From Novosphingobium pentaromativorans US6-1 (lineage in GTDB: Bacteria > Pseudomonadota > Alphaproteobacteria > Sphingomonadales > Sphingomonadaceae), in the NCBI RefSeq assembly GCF_000767465.1, contig NZ_CP009291.1:682001-746000 (forward strand): DNA of 64,000 nt, written 5' to 3'. The notes below the pieces were generated by a model. The model saw only the letters and a list, made by a program, of their open reading frames with translations, was not told the DNA's origin and did no database searches. Made by a program: the position numbers and the translations under genes. This document shows positions 10,201 to 16,250 of this stretch, one piece after another. Numbering within the stretch: the stretch's first letter is position 1; each line of letters starts with the position of its first letter.

Positions 10201-11890
10201 TGACGGCGACAAGGACTCGATCACCGGCATTTCGATCGTCTGGCGGGGAACGCAGTACGTCGATGGAAGTGGTGATCCGATCATCATCCCGACGATCACT
10301 GCAACGAACTACACCGTGAATGGACACGTCTTTACCGTGACCCTGCTTGGCGATGGTTCGGTCAATGTCGCCGGGGTTGAAGGCGACCCGGGATCGAGCC
10401 AGGTCGGCACGCAGATCGCGGTCTTCACGGGCGACGGCTTCAACAGCGTCGAGTACACCTGGGCGGGTGGCGACACCTTCCAGATCGGCGACTTCGGCGC
10501 GAGCACGCTGACCAACGACCCGGTCAACTTCACCATTCCGGTCGAAGTGGTGGACGGCGACGGCGACGTTTCGGCTCAGTCCAATCTCTCGATCACGGCA
10601 GTGACGACGACGCCTCCGGTGGCGCTCGATCTCGATGGCGACGGCGTCGAATTCGTCGGGCTCGATGCCGGAGTCACGCACGACTATGGCAGCGGACTTG
10701 TGCAGACCGCTTGGCTCAGCGCCGATGACGGCCTGCTGGCCCACGATACCGGGCACGGCCTCGATATCGTCTTCACCGACGATGCCGCGGGAGCGGAAAC
10801 CGACCTCGAGGGCCTGCGCCTGGCTTACGACAGTAATGGCGACGGCAAGCTGACGGCAGCCGATGAGAGCTACAGCGAGTTCGGCGTCTGGCAGGATGCG
10901 AACAGCAACGGCGTTGTCGATGCGGGCGAGTTCAAGACGCTGGCGCAGATGGGGATCACTTCGATCGAGCTGACTGCGGAAGGCCCGGGGTCGTCGCAAG
11001 CCGATGGCGATGCAATCGTCCATGCGACCGGCGAGTACACCATGAAGGGTGCCACTTACGCACTGGCCGACGTCTCGTTCGCAACGGCGAGCGTCGAGAG
11101 CCAGACTGCGGCACGCACTGCCGAAATGGCGGCGATCACTGCGGCTGCGGCAGGCTTCATGATGTCGGGTGCGGCCCATGCGATGCCGCTCTCGCCAATC
11201 GCGATAGAGGCGATTGCCGCGGCGATGCAGACTTTCGAGACGCATCTGCCCGAAGTGACGGTTGCAGTGCCGGAACATGCTCCGGCGACACCGCCGGTGA
11301 CATTCCTGCAGGATGGCCAGCAGGCTCACCAGGACAGCGAGCCCGAAAGCCACCCGTCGCAGCACGCGGCGGAGCAGGGCGCCGGGCATGGCCTGGGTGA
11401 CGTGGTGCAGCATCAGGACGTCTCCGTGCAGCCGCTTGGCAGCGGCGAGGAAGGCCACGTTCAGGCGAGTGCGGCTCCGGCTCTGTTCGGCGGCGCTGAC
11501 TCGGGGCTGATGCAGGCATTGCTGCTCGCCGCACAGGGCGAGCAGGCCGGTGGTTCGAAGGACCAGGGTAATGGCACCGGAGCCGGGCAGGGGAGCGGGC
11601 ACGGGGGCGAACATGGCTCCGGGAATCTACCTGCCGTGCAGGAAGCGATTGCTGAAAGCGCCGGGCACCATGCTGTGGACTCGCTGATCGACCACTTCGC
11701 CGGGCATCAAGGCGCACACGGCGCTCCCGCGATTGCCGAGACGATGGGGGCGGACGGCCTGGATCACGTGCTTGGCGCCATGCTCGCCGGCGGCGGCCTC
11801 GACGGCCTGCACGCGGCGGGTCTGGCCGGTGGATTTGAGATGGCTGCAATGGCTGCAGCCATGGAAGCACATTCGACGACGGTCGCCTGA
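1298..11890 (+). CDS. Giant type I-secreted repetitive surface adhesin (VCBS / T1SS-143 repeat, LapA-like)
   Basis: About 3530 residues. ATG at 1298 is chosen because AGGGAAG lies just upstream; an in-frame TTG at 1265 has no such site. Residues 1-110 form an N-terminal region (PEGATLDELSVQGRDLVL, then LPDGRVFVIPDGAVYVPQ) followed by PAAG at 107-110. Two T1SS-143-like domains follow (about 195-302 and 448-565), marked by TTGTI and DPDGDTATATLTVNITDD. Residues about 586-2561 are eight near-identical 240-residue units of VCBS/cadherin-like domains (GTYGTLILGADGSYTYQ, FVYTITDGDGDTSTTTLTIS). Near the C-terminus are EF-hand-like calcium loops (DLDGDGVEF, DSNGDGKLTAADE, DANSNGVVDAGE), a His/Gly-rich stretch (about 3338-3441) and an Ala/Leu/Gly-rich tail as expected for a type I secretion signal. 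Classic GGxGxDxUx nonapeptides are absent. Following genes encode the secretion machine. Role in adhesion or biofilm is inferred from the family. Confidence 0.9.
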   Translation: MDFQDGHGSDDMSPADANLAGGNILAAAAAGPSQVLLPDANNLVVLPEGATLDELSVQGRDLVLTLPDGRVFVIPDGAVYVPQIVIGDVAVPPLNLAALLTGNEPQPAAGAVQSSGGNFADPTGPIQAAYGLGDLLPYTELSFPQPEQEEILPQLVNKVPDILIQDGGPASDSATDTVSESGLSGDRLNGNQETPGSQFGNGSDVTTGTIFVTSEDGIGSIVINGEMLTGEAGQQIDGAFGRLTLGALNGDQIAYTYELADNTSGDSTADVFTVVVTDPDGDTATATLTVNITDDAPVARADTDTVPAADFTAQTGNVLSGEGTTSGEAGADTLGADGGSVTGVHAGTSGTFSGTGSVVTGEFGTLTLLANGSYSYVRTPGTGGGGTDVFTYQVTDGDGDVSTATLTISIADSPPMIISVPEIGEGTQVNENQLPPSTDTRDGEDPGSQFVSGPESTTGTITFHSDDGLTSVSIGGTVVTPGTFPQVVSSDETGTLTVNDLTFDPVTGDGSVTYTYTLNDNTSNTDGTTVSFDITVIDADGDPASDNLDIQIVDDMPTAFADSGTVTEGGSLTVPATGVLANDVPGADGATITGVATGTDTSAPVTGNLGGAGIAGTYGTLILGADGSYTYQSNANAVPPAGATDSFVYTITDGDGDTSTTTLTISLTDSGLAASNEDASVDEAALSIGSNPSSTAETVSGSLTDNASGGAGGYTYALVGSATGSHGTITIDPSGSWSYTLTSPVDGATLDNGVTTENNLESFTYQVTDADGNTTTSTITIDVIDDVPTARADTDSVVEGASTDGNVLSGTGTTSGLVDVLGADGAAPGGAVTGVATGTDTTSPVSGNLGGAGIAGTYGTLILGADGSYTYQSNANAVPPAGATDSFVYTITDGDGDTSTTTLTISLTDSGLAASNEDASVDEAALSIGSNPSSTAETVSGSLTDNASGGAGGYTYALVGSATGSHGTITIDPSGSWSYTLTSPVDGATLDNGVTTENNLESFTYQVTDADGNTTTSTITIDVIDDVPTARADTDSVVEGASTDGNVLSGTGTTSGLVDVLGADGAAPGGAVTGVATGTDTSAPVTGNLGGAGIAGTYGTLILGADGSYTYQSNANAVPPAGATDSFVYTITDGDGDTSTTTLTISLTDSGLAASNEDASVDESALSIGSNPSSTAETVSGSLTDNASGGAGGYTYALVGSATGSHGTITIDPSGSWSYTLTSPVDGATLDNGVTTENNLESFTYQVTDADGNTTTSTITIDVIDDVPTARADTDSVVEGASTDGNVLSGTGTTSGLVDVLGADGAAPGGAVTGVATGTDTSAPVTGNLGGAGIAGTYGTLILGADGSYTYQSNANAVPPAGATDSFVYTITDGDGDTSTTTLTISLTDSGLAASNEDASVDESALSIGSNPSSTAETVSGSLTDNASGGAGGYTYALVGSATGSHGTITIDPSGSWSYTLTSPVDGATLDNGVTTENNLESFTYQVTDADGNTTTSTITIDVIDDVPTARADTDSVVEGASTDGNVLSGTGTTSGLVDVLGADGAAPGGAVTGVATGTDTSAPVSGNLGGAGIAGTYGTLILGADGSYTYQSNANAVPPAGATDSFVYTIIDGDGDTSTTTLTISLTDSGLAASNEDASVDEAALGIGSNPSSTAETVSGSLTDNASGGAGGYTYALVGSATGSHGTITIDPSGSWSYTLTSPVDGATLDNGVTTENNLESFTYQVTDADGNTTTSTITIDVIDDVPTARADTDSVVEGASTDGNVLSGTGTTSGLVDVLGADGAAPGGAVTGVATGTDTSAPVTGNLGGAGIAGTYGTLILGADGSYTYQSNANAVPPAGATDSFVYTITDGDGDTSTTTLTISLTDSGLAASNEDASVDEAALGIGSNPSSTAETVSGSLTDNASGGAGGYTYALVGSATGSHGTITIDPSGSWSYTLTSPVDGATLDNGVTTENNLESFTYQVTDADGNTTTSTITIDVIDDVPTARADTDSVVEGASTDGNVLSGTGTTSGLVDVLGADGAAPGGAVTGVATGNDTSAPVTGNLGGAGIAGTYGTLILGADGSYTYQSNANAVPPAGATDSFVYTITDGDGDTSTTTLTISLTDSGLAASNEDASVDEAALGIGSNPSSTAETVSGSLTDNASGGAGGYTYALVGSATGSHGTITIDPSGSWSYTLTSPVDGATLDNGVTTENNLESFTYQVTDADGNTTTSTITIDVIDDVPTARADTDSVVEGASTDGNVLSGTGTTSGLVDVLGADGAAPGGAVTGVATGTDTSAPVTGNLGGAGIAGTYGTLILGADGSYTYQSNANAVPPAGATDSFVYTITDGDGDTSTTTLTISLTDSGLAASNEDASVDEAALGIGSNPSSTAETVSGSLTDNASGGAGGYTYALVGSATGSHGTITIDPSGSWSYTLTSPVDGATLDNGVTTENNLESFTYQVTDANGNTTTSTITIDVIDDVPTARADTDSVVEGASTDGNVLSGTGTTSGLVDVLGADGAAPGGAVTGVATGTDTSAPVTGNLGGAGIAGTYGTLILNADGSYTYNSTANSISGNATDSFVYTITDGDGDTSTTTLTISLTDVSLVGDDESVTVYEKALDTAQTGADVAAGSITGSMPSDPGETASGAVSVTGATGYSIAGGSVSGNETTVVGTYGTLVLNNSTGAFTYTLTSPVTTTPSANDGVTTALGAESFTYTASDANGNTTTGTISIDVVDDTPYAVVPEAIQVTNGAAPVSAPADLDADMSVIDNYGADGAGTVRFAPSLDGADSGLTHNFVSITYTLVSDTVLEAYAGADKIFTVTLDPTTATYTVDMDGTIDSIQTIDFNAGGYNFVGGNNSWSGFIPVGETVGSPIDNNSQDLLLTPSINNADDGTINSTANTGGIGGGASVGSNETFRVDFVTDLRGDPKDGAGDYDTDTNRDHMFDGHYTVNGAVALFKSTNGSTVNIAAFDDPDGNTAVGDGDKDSITGISIVWRGTQYVDGSGDPIIIPTITATNYTVNGHVFTVTLLGDGSVNVAGVEGDPGSSQVGTQIAVFTGDGFNSVEYTWAGGDTFQIGDFGASTLTNDPVNFTIPVEVVDGDGDVSAQSNLSITAVTTTPPVALDLDGDGVEFVGLDAGVTHDYGSGLVQTAWLSADDGLLAHDTGHGLDIVFTDDAAGAETDLEGLRLAYDSNGDGKLTAADESYSEFGVWQDANSNGVVDAGEFKTLAQMGITSIELTAEGPGSSQADGDAIVHATGEYTMKGATYALADVSFATASVESQTAARTAEMAAITAAAAGFMMSGAAHAMPLSPIAIEAIAAAMQTFETHLPEVTVAVPEHAPATPPVTFLQDGQQAHQDSEPESHPSQHAAEQGAGHGLGDVVQHQDVSVQPLGSGEEGHVQASAAPALFGGADSGLMQALLLAAQGEQAGGSKDQGNGTGAGQGSGHGGEHGSGNLPAVQEAIAESAGHHAVDSLIDHFAGHQGAHGAPAIAETMGADGLDHVLGAMLAGGGLDGLHAAGLAGGFEMAAMAAAMEAHSTTVA
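1616..1627 (+). other. Candidate LapG-type cleavage motif (Pro-Ala-Ala-Gly) in the adhesin N-terminus
   Basis: Codons 107-110 of the adhesin encode PAAG, directly after the compact N-terminal domain and before the first T1SS-143-like domain. In Pseudomonas fluorescens LapA, the periplasmic protease LapG cuts a TAAG motif at the di-alanine, at nearly the same residue numbers, after the retention module. A LapG-family protease gene lies at the other end of this operon. The match is short and Ala-rich sequence is common here (AAAAAG also occurs at residues 26-31), so this is a prediction. Confidence 0.5.
3055..8980 (+). repeat. Tandem array of about eight 720-bp coding repeats
   Basis: The segment repeats with an exact 720-bp (240-codon) period, seen for example at 3301, 4021, 4741, 5461, 6181, 6901, 7621 and 8341. 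Each unit encodes one VCBS-like domain and one cadherin-like domain ending in TITIDVIDDVPTARADTDS. Units differ by scattered, mostly silent changes. Bases 4088-4944 and 4808-5664 appear identical (857 bp, more than one whole unit), pointing to recent duplication or gene conversion. The last copy diverges after 8925 (LNADGSYTYNSTANSISGN). Copy number may be misassembled in short-read genomes. Confidence 0.95.
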
Positions 11891-11912
11891 CGCGACCCGG
11901 GATATCGAGGGG

Positions 11913-12629
11913 ATGAAAATGACGGGCAATTGGAAGGGGCCTCTGGCGGCATTCGCGCTGGCTGGATGTCTGGTCCCGGTGGCGGCTTCGGCACAGGACC
12001 AGCAATCGGACCTGATGTCGCTGGGCAAGGGGGAGCTCAAGAGCGAGATCCGCACGCGATACGACGCGGCTCTGGCGCAGACCGGGGATGCGAGCGTCGT
12101 TTCGGCCGATACGCCGGCCTACATGTGGGCTTCGCAGGCCAAGGCGCAATGCGGCATTGCCATGGGTTTCCTGAAGAGCGGGACCAAGGATCCCGTCAGC
12201 ATCGGCAAGTGCGACGAGGCCTATCGCCGCATGACCCAGCCGCAGATGGTGTCGCAGGAAGCCGCTGCCCCGCAGCCGCCGGTCGCCGAGGCACCGTGCC
12301 TGCCCGGGCCCTACATCGTGTTCTTCGACTGGGACAGCAGCATGATTTCGCCCGACGCGGCGACGATCCTCGATTCGACCGTGTCTTCGACTGCAGGCTG
12401 CGGCGGGGCTGCGATCCGGATAGACGGATATACGGATCGTTCGGGAAGCGACCGCTATAACATGGGGCTTTCGACGCGCCGGGCCGATGCCGTGCGCGAC
12501 TACCTCGTGTCGCATGGCACGACGGCCAATTTGTCCACGCAGGCGTTCGGTGAAAGCAACCCGCGTGTGCCGACGGCGGATGGGGTTCGCGAACTCCAGA
12601 ACCGCCGCGTTGAGATTACGGTCGAGTGA
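11913..12629 (+). CDS. OmpA-family outer membrane/peptidoglycan-associated protein
   Basis: 238 residues. ATG at 11913 has GAGGGG upstream and lies 22 bases after the adhesin stop. Residues 1-28 form a signal peptide ending VAASAQ. The middle is about 100 residues with two Cys (QCGIAMG, GKCDEAY) that I do not assign to a domain. The C-terminal part (about 130-238) is an OmpA-like peptidoglycan-binding domain: YIVFFDWDSSMISPDA, then IRIDGYTDRSGSDRYN and LSTRRADAVRDYL, ending with ELQNRRVEITVE. OmpA-like proteins bind peptidoglycan non-covalently. In this operon it probably helps hold or position the secretion channel or the adhesin at the cell envelope; that role is inferred from position. Confidence 0.88.
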   Translation: MKMTGNWKGPLAAFALAGCLVPVAASAQDQQSDLMSLGKGELKSEIRTRYDAALAQTGDASVVSADTPAYMWASQAKAQCGIAMGFLKSGTKDPVSIGKCDEAYRRMTQPQMVSQEAAAPQPPVAEAPCLPGPYIVFFDWDSSMISPDAATILDSTVSSTAGCGGAAIRIDGYTDRSGSDRYNMGLSTRRADAVRDYLVSHGTTANLSTQAFGESNPRVPTADGVRELQNRRVEITVE

Positions 12630-12646
12630 CCGGGAGAGGTGTGAAG

Positions 12647-14044
12647 ATGTTGTACGGTAGAACCATCGCGGCGGGGATTGCGGTCCTTTTGTCCGGAACG
12701 GCTTCGGTGGCGCTGGCGCAGTCGGCCGGCCCGGTGAGCCTGCGCGATGCCATAGTCGTGGCGGTCAATTCGAACCCCGAAGTGGCGCAGGCCCAGTATA
12801 ATACCGAGGCCATCCAGTTCGAGCGCAAGCAGGCGCAGGGTCTTTATGCCCCGCGCGTCGATGTCGAGGCATCGGCAGGCTGGCGCCACCTTGAGAACAG
12901 GACCCGCCGTTCGCTCGGCATTGCCGGGCAGGAACTCTATCCGCTGAGCGCCGAAGTGCGTGCGGAATGGGTTGCCCTCGACTTCGGTCGCCGTCGTGGA
13001 GAACTGCTGCGCCAGGCAGCGCGCGTCGACGGTGCCTCGCTTCGGGTGGTCGAACGTTCTGAATACATCGCCCTTCAGGTCGCGCGTCAGTACCTCGATA
13101 TCCTCCTCCAGCAGCGCATCGTTGCCGCGAGCGAGGATAACGTGGCGTTTCACCGTTCGCTGGTGAACGATCTGACGACTGGAGTGGAACAGGGATCGAT
13201 CTCGATCGCCGACCAGCAGCAATCGGAAGAACGACTGCAGGCCGCGCTCGTCCGCCAGTCGGAAGCCGAGCAGGACCTGACGGAAGCGAAGATCAAGCTG
13301 CGTCGGCTGACCGGTCTCGACATCGACAATGTCACGATGCCGCCTGAACTGGCGGAAGGCTTGCCGGGCACCCTCAGCGAGGCGGTCGGGCTGGCCCGAA
13401 CGGAAAATCCGCTGGTCAAGGAAGCGGCGGCGGACGTCGATGCTGCAGGGGCACTGGCCGACAGCGTGCGCGGCGACGGTTTCCCCAAGATCGGCGTGGA
13501 CCTGAACGGCCGCGCCGGTGAGGACATCGACGGTTTCCGCGGTTCCACCAAGGACGTGCAGGCCCGTGTTTTCCTGCGCTGGAACGTGTTCGACGGCGGC
13601 ATCAACCGCGCCAACTACCAGGAGATGGTGCGCCGCGCGAGCGAAGCGCGCTATCGGCTCTACCAGGTGACCCGCGAAGCCGAAGAGGACGTCCAGACCG
13701 CCTGGACCACCCTGCAGACGCAAGGGCGCATCGGTGAACAGCTGGGCAACCAGAGCCGCGTGTCGGACGACCTGCTGCTTTCCTACCGCAGCCAGTTCAA
13801 CGTCGGGCGTCGTTCGCTGCTCGACGTGCTCGATGCGCAGAACACGCGCTACAACGTGCAGGTCCGGCTCGAAACCGCGCGCTTCTCGGAAATGTTCGCC
13901 CGTTATCAGGTGCTGGCCGCGACCAATCGCTTCCTCACCACGATCAACGTGCCGGCAGGTGCCGGGGCCGGTATGAACGAGCGGGACCGCTTCCACTACG
14001 GTCCGCCCAATCCGGCCGAGACACAGTACCGCACCTATCCCTGA
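12647..14044 (+). CDS. TolC-family type I secretion outer membrane protein
   Basis: 465 residues. ATG at 12647 is preceded by GGGAGAGG at good spacing; an upstream in-frame GTG at 12626 overlaps the ompA-like stop and is less likely. Signal peptide of about 25 residues (MLYGRTIAAGIAVLLSG to ALAQ). The fold-defining TolC repeats are visible: SLRDAIVVAVNSNPEVAQAQ near the N-terminus, LDILLQQRIVAASEDNV, then the second half with SEAVGLARTENPLVKEA, LRWNVFDGG and SYRSQFNVGRRSLLDVLDAQ. Length matches the type I outer membrane family. It forms the outer membrane channel working with the ABC exporter (14109) and the HlyD adaptor (17353). In LapA-like systems this channel also holds the adhesin's retention module. 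Confidence 0.93.
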   Translation: MLYGRTIAAGIAVLLSGTASVALAQSAGPVSLRDAIVVAVNSNPEVAQAQYNTEAIQFERKQAQGLYAPRVDVEASAGWRHLENRTRRSLGIAGQELYPLSAEVRAEWVALDFGRRRGELLRQAARVDGASLRVVERSEYIALQVARQYLDILLQQRIVAASEDNVAFHRSLVNDLTTGVEQGSISIADQQQSEERLQAALVRQSEAEQDLTEAKIKLRRLTGLDIDNVTMPPELAEGLPGTLSEAVGLARTENPLVKEAAADVDAAGALADSVRGDGFPKIGVDLNGRAGEDIDGFRGSTKDVQARVFLRWNVFDGGINRANYQEMVRRASEARYRLYQVTREAEEDVQTAWTTLQTQGRIGEQLGNQSRVSDDLLLSYRSQFNVGRRSLLDVLDAQNTRYNVQVRLETARFSEMFARYQVLAATNRFLTTINVPAGAGAGMNERDRFHYGPPNPAETQYRTYP

Positions 14045-14085
14045 CCCTGCGCATGGCGGCGCGGCGATTGACGGCAGTGGCTAAC

Positions 14086-14104
14086 GGGGGCGGTTCTCGC
14101 CCCC
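14086..14104 (+). promoter_or_regulatory. GC hairpin just upstream of the ABC exporter start codon
   Basis: A perfect 7-bp stem (GGGGGCG / CGCCCCC) with a 5-base loop ends four bases before the ATG at 14109. There is no T-run, so it does not look like an intrinsic terminator. It lies where a ribosome binding site would be expected, and no Shine-Dalgarno is visible for this gene. It may lower translation of the exporter relative to the outer membrane protein, or act as a mRNA processing boundary. Confidence 0.45.
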
Positions 14105-14108
14105 CTGG

Positions 14109-16250
14109 ATGAGCGTAATGTTCGAAGCAACGGAAGTGAAGCGCGGCGAGGAAGACTTTCTCGTCGCGTGCATTGCCCGCATGGCGGAAAAGGCCGGCGT
14201 CTCTTGCGCGCCGGTCATGTTCTCCTCGTTGGCGCGCAATGCGCAAGGCTACCTGCCGCGTCACCAGGCCGAAGCGGCGTTGGAGCTGCTGGGCCTCAAC
14301 TGCGACGCCTCGCGTCGCACCAGGCTGCCGACCAAGCCGGAGTTCTACCCGGCCATCGTTTCGTTCGAAGAGGGCCAGGTGGCCGTCATTCACGAGGTGA
14401 AGGACGCGGATGCTCGGGTCTGGCGTCCGGAAACCCGCAGTGAAAGCTGGGAGCCGGTAGCGGCACTTGCCGAACGCTACGATGGCTGGATGGCCACCGT
14501 CTTCGGCGATTCCTCGAGCGCGAGGGAGGCTGGGGCGCCTTGGCAGGAGCGGGCCAAGAGCCACTGGTTCTGGAGCGAGCTGTACAAGCTGCGCGACCAG
14601 TTCTGGCCGGTGATGGTGGCCTCCGTCATCGTCAACGTGCTGGCGCTGTCCTACCCGCTGTTCTCGATGAACGTGTACGACCGTGTCATCCCCAACCGCG
14701 CGCAGGCCACCTTGTGGGTGCTGGCGGCAGGCGTACTGATTGCCTTTGCCATGGATTTCATGATCCGGCGTGCGCGGACCCGCGTGCTGGACCAGATCGG
14801 GCGCGATCTCGACCTGAAGCTGTCGCAGAAGATCTATTCCAAGGTGCTGAGCTCCCCGCTCGCCGGGCGCAAGGGCCACACCGGCAACCTCGTGGCGCGC
14901 GTCTCCGAATTCTCACTGGTGCGCGATTTCTACGCCTCGACGACCATTGTCCTTGTCGCAGACATGGCCTTCCTCGTCCTGTTCCTGGCGGTGATCGCCT
15001 ATATCGCGGGCTGGCTGGCGATGGTGCCGCTGATCGGGGCGGCGTGCATGGCGATCTTCGGCCTGCGCCTGCAGCGCAAGGTCAGCAGCGCCGCGCTCGA
15101 TGCGCAAGTCGACAACGGGCTACAGCAGACGCTCCTGGTGGAATCGATCTCGGGCATCGAAACGCTCAAGAGCCTGTCGGGCGAAGGCGTGATGCTCGGC
15201 CGCTGGCGTCAGCTTGCCGAAGCCGGTGCCCATTCGCAGCGCCGTCTGCGCGACGTCAGTTCCGCGGCGATCTCGCTGGCTTCCACCTTCCAGCAGGTTA
15301 CCAGCATCAGCCTTGTCATCGGCGGATACTACCTGTTCGACGCGGGCAAGATCACGATGGGCTCGATCATCGCCATCGTCATGCTTTCGACCCGTTCGCT
15401 TTCTCCTGCCGCGCAGTTGGCCTTTCTGCTCACCCGCAGCCAGCAGGCGCGCAAGGTGCTGGATTCGCTGCAGCAGGTCTGGCTCGAAGAGGATGAGCGC
15501 ACGATGGGCAGCACTTCGCTGACCCCCGAAGTGCGCAGTGCCAATGTCCGCACCGAGGATCTCGAATTCACATATCCGCAGGCCTCGATCCCCTCGCTCG
15601 CCGGGATCAACCTGACGATCAAAGAGGGCGACCGCATCGCCATCATCGGCAAGGTCGCCTCGGGCAAGTCGACACTGGGCCGGGTGATCTGCGGTCTCTA
15701 CCAGCCCACCGCCGGCTCCATGCTGATCGACGGGATCGACAGCCGCCAATACCGGCCGCAGGACTTGCGCAACGCCTATCGCTTCGTGGGGCAGGATGCC
15801 GTGCTGTTCAGCGGCTCGATCAAGGACAACCTCGCGATCGGGGCCGGTATCGTGCATGACGAGGACCTTCTTCGCGCCTTGCGGCAGGTGGGGGCGGACG
15901 AGTTTCTCTCGCGAGATGCCAGCGGTTTCGATCGTCCGGTCGGCGAATCCGGCGTCCAGCTTTCCGGCGGGCAACGGGCGTTCCTGTCGCTTGCCCGGGC
16001 CATGGTGAAGCCCTCGCGACTGCTGTTCCTCGATGAGCCGACCGGCGCCATGGATAGCCAGACCGAGCAACTTTTCGTCGAGCGCCTGTCCCAATCCCTG
16101 TCACCTTCGCAGACACTTGTTGTCGCGACCCACAGACCGGCACTTTTCTCGATCTGCAACCGCCTGATCGTGCTGGACAGGGGGCGGATCGTCGCTGACG
16201 GTCCGCGCGACGAGATCATTGCGTCGGCAGGCATGGGAGCCAGATCGTGA
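14109..16250 (+). CDS. Type I secretion system permease/ATPase with C39-like domain
   Basis: 713 residues. Domains in order: an N-terminal C39-like domain (about 15-125), an ABC transmembrane domain (about 155-440, with helices such as VMVASVIVNVLALSYPLFSM and TLWVLAAGVLIAFAMDF) and a nucleotide-binding domain. The Walker A is GKVASGKST (about residue 513), the signature is LSGGQ (about 617), the Walker B is RLLFLDEPTG (about 640) and the H-loop is VVATHRP. The catalytic Cys/His pattern of true C39 peptidases is not present (GQVAVIHEV replaces the usual GHFVV), which is normal for exporters of RTX-like and LapA-like substrates without a cleaved leader. ATG at 14109 or 14118 are both possible starts. 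The stop overlaps the next gene by GTGA. It exports the giant adhesin. Confidence 0.93.
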   Translation: MSVMFEATEVKRGEEDFLVACIARMAEKAGVSCAPVMFSSLARNAQGYLPRHQAEAALELLGLNCDASRRTRLPTKPEFYPAIVSFEEGQVAVIHEVKDADARVWRPETRSESWEPVAALAERYDGWMATVFGDSSSAREAGAPWQERAKSHWFWSELYKLRDQFWPVMVASVIVNVLALSYPLFSMNVYDRVIPNRAQATLWVLAAGVLIAFAMDFMIRRARTRVLDQIGRDLDLKLSQKIYSKVLSSPLAGRKGHTGNLVARVSEFSLVRDFYASTTIVLVADMAFLVLFLAVIAYIAGWLAMVPLIGAACMAIFGLRLQRKVSSAALDAQVDNGLQQTLLVESISGIETLKSLSGEGVMLGRWRQLAEAGAHSQRRLRDVSSAAISLASTFQQVTSISLVIGGYYLFDAGKITMGSIIAIVMLSTRSLSPAAQLAFLLTRSQQARKVLDSLQQVWLEEDERTMGSTSLTPEVRSANVRTEDLEFTYPQASIPSLAGINLTIKEGDRIAIIGKVASGKSTLGRVICGLYQPTAGSMLIDGIDSRQYRPQDLRNAYRFVGQDAVLFSGSIKDNLAIGAGIVHDEDLLRALRQVGADEFLSRDASGFDRPVGESGVQLSGGQRAFLSLARAMVKPSRLLFLDEPTGAMDSQTEQLFVERLSQSLSPSQTLVVATHRPALFSICNRLIVLDRGRIVADGPRDEIIASAGMGARS

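Noticed and set aside
9608..11614. A 668-codon minus-strand frame opposite the adhesin C-terminal region
   Set aside because: A shadow of GC-rich codon use; the plus-strand protein has clear calcium loops and domains.
9480..11890. Classic RTX nonapeptide (GGxGxDxUx) repeats at the adhesin C-terminus
   Set aside because: None found by eye; only EF-hand-like DxDGDG loops are present, so the protein is not called a canonical RTX toxin.
12500..13996. A 498-codon minus-strand frame opposite the TolC-like gene
   Set aside because: The plus strand encodes a complete TolC-family protein with a signal peptide and operon context.
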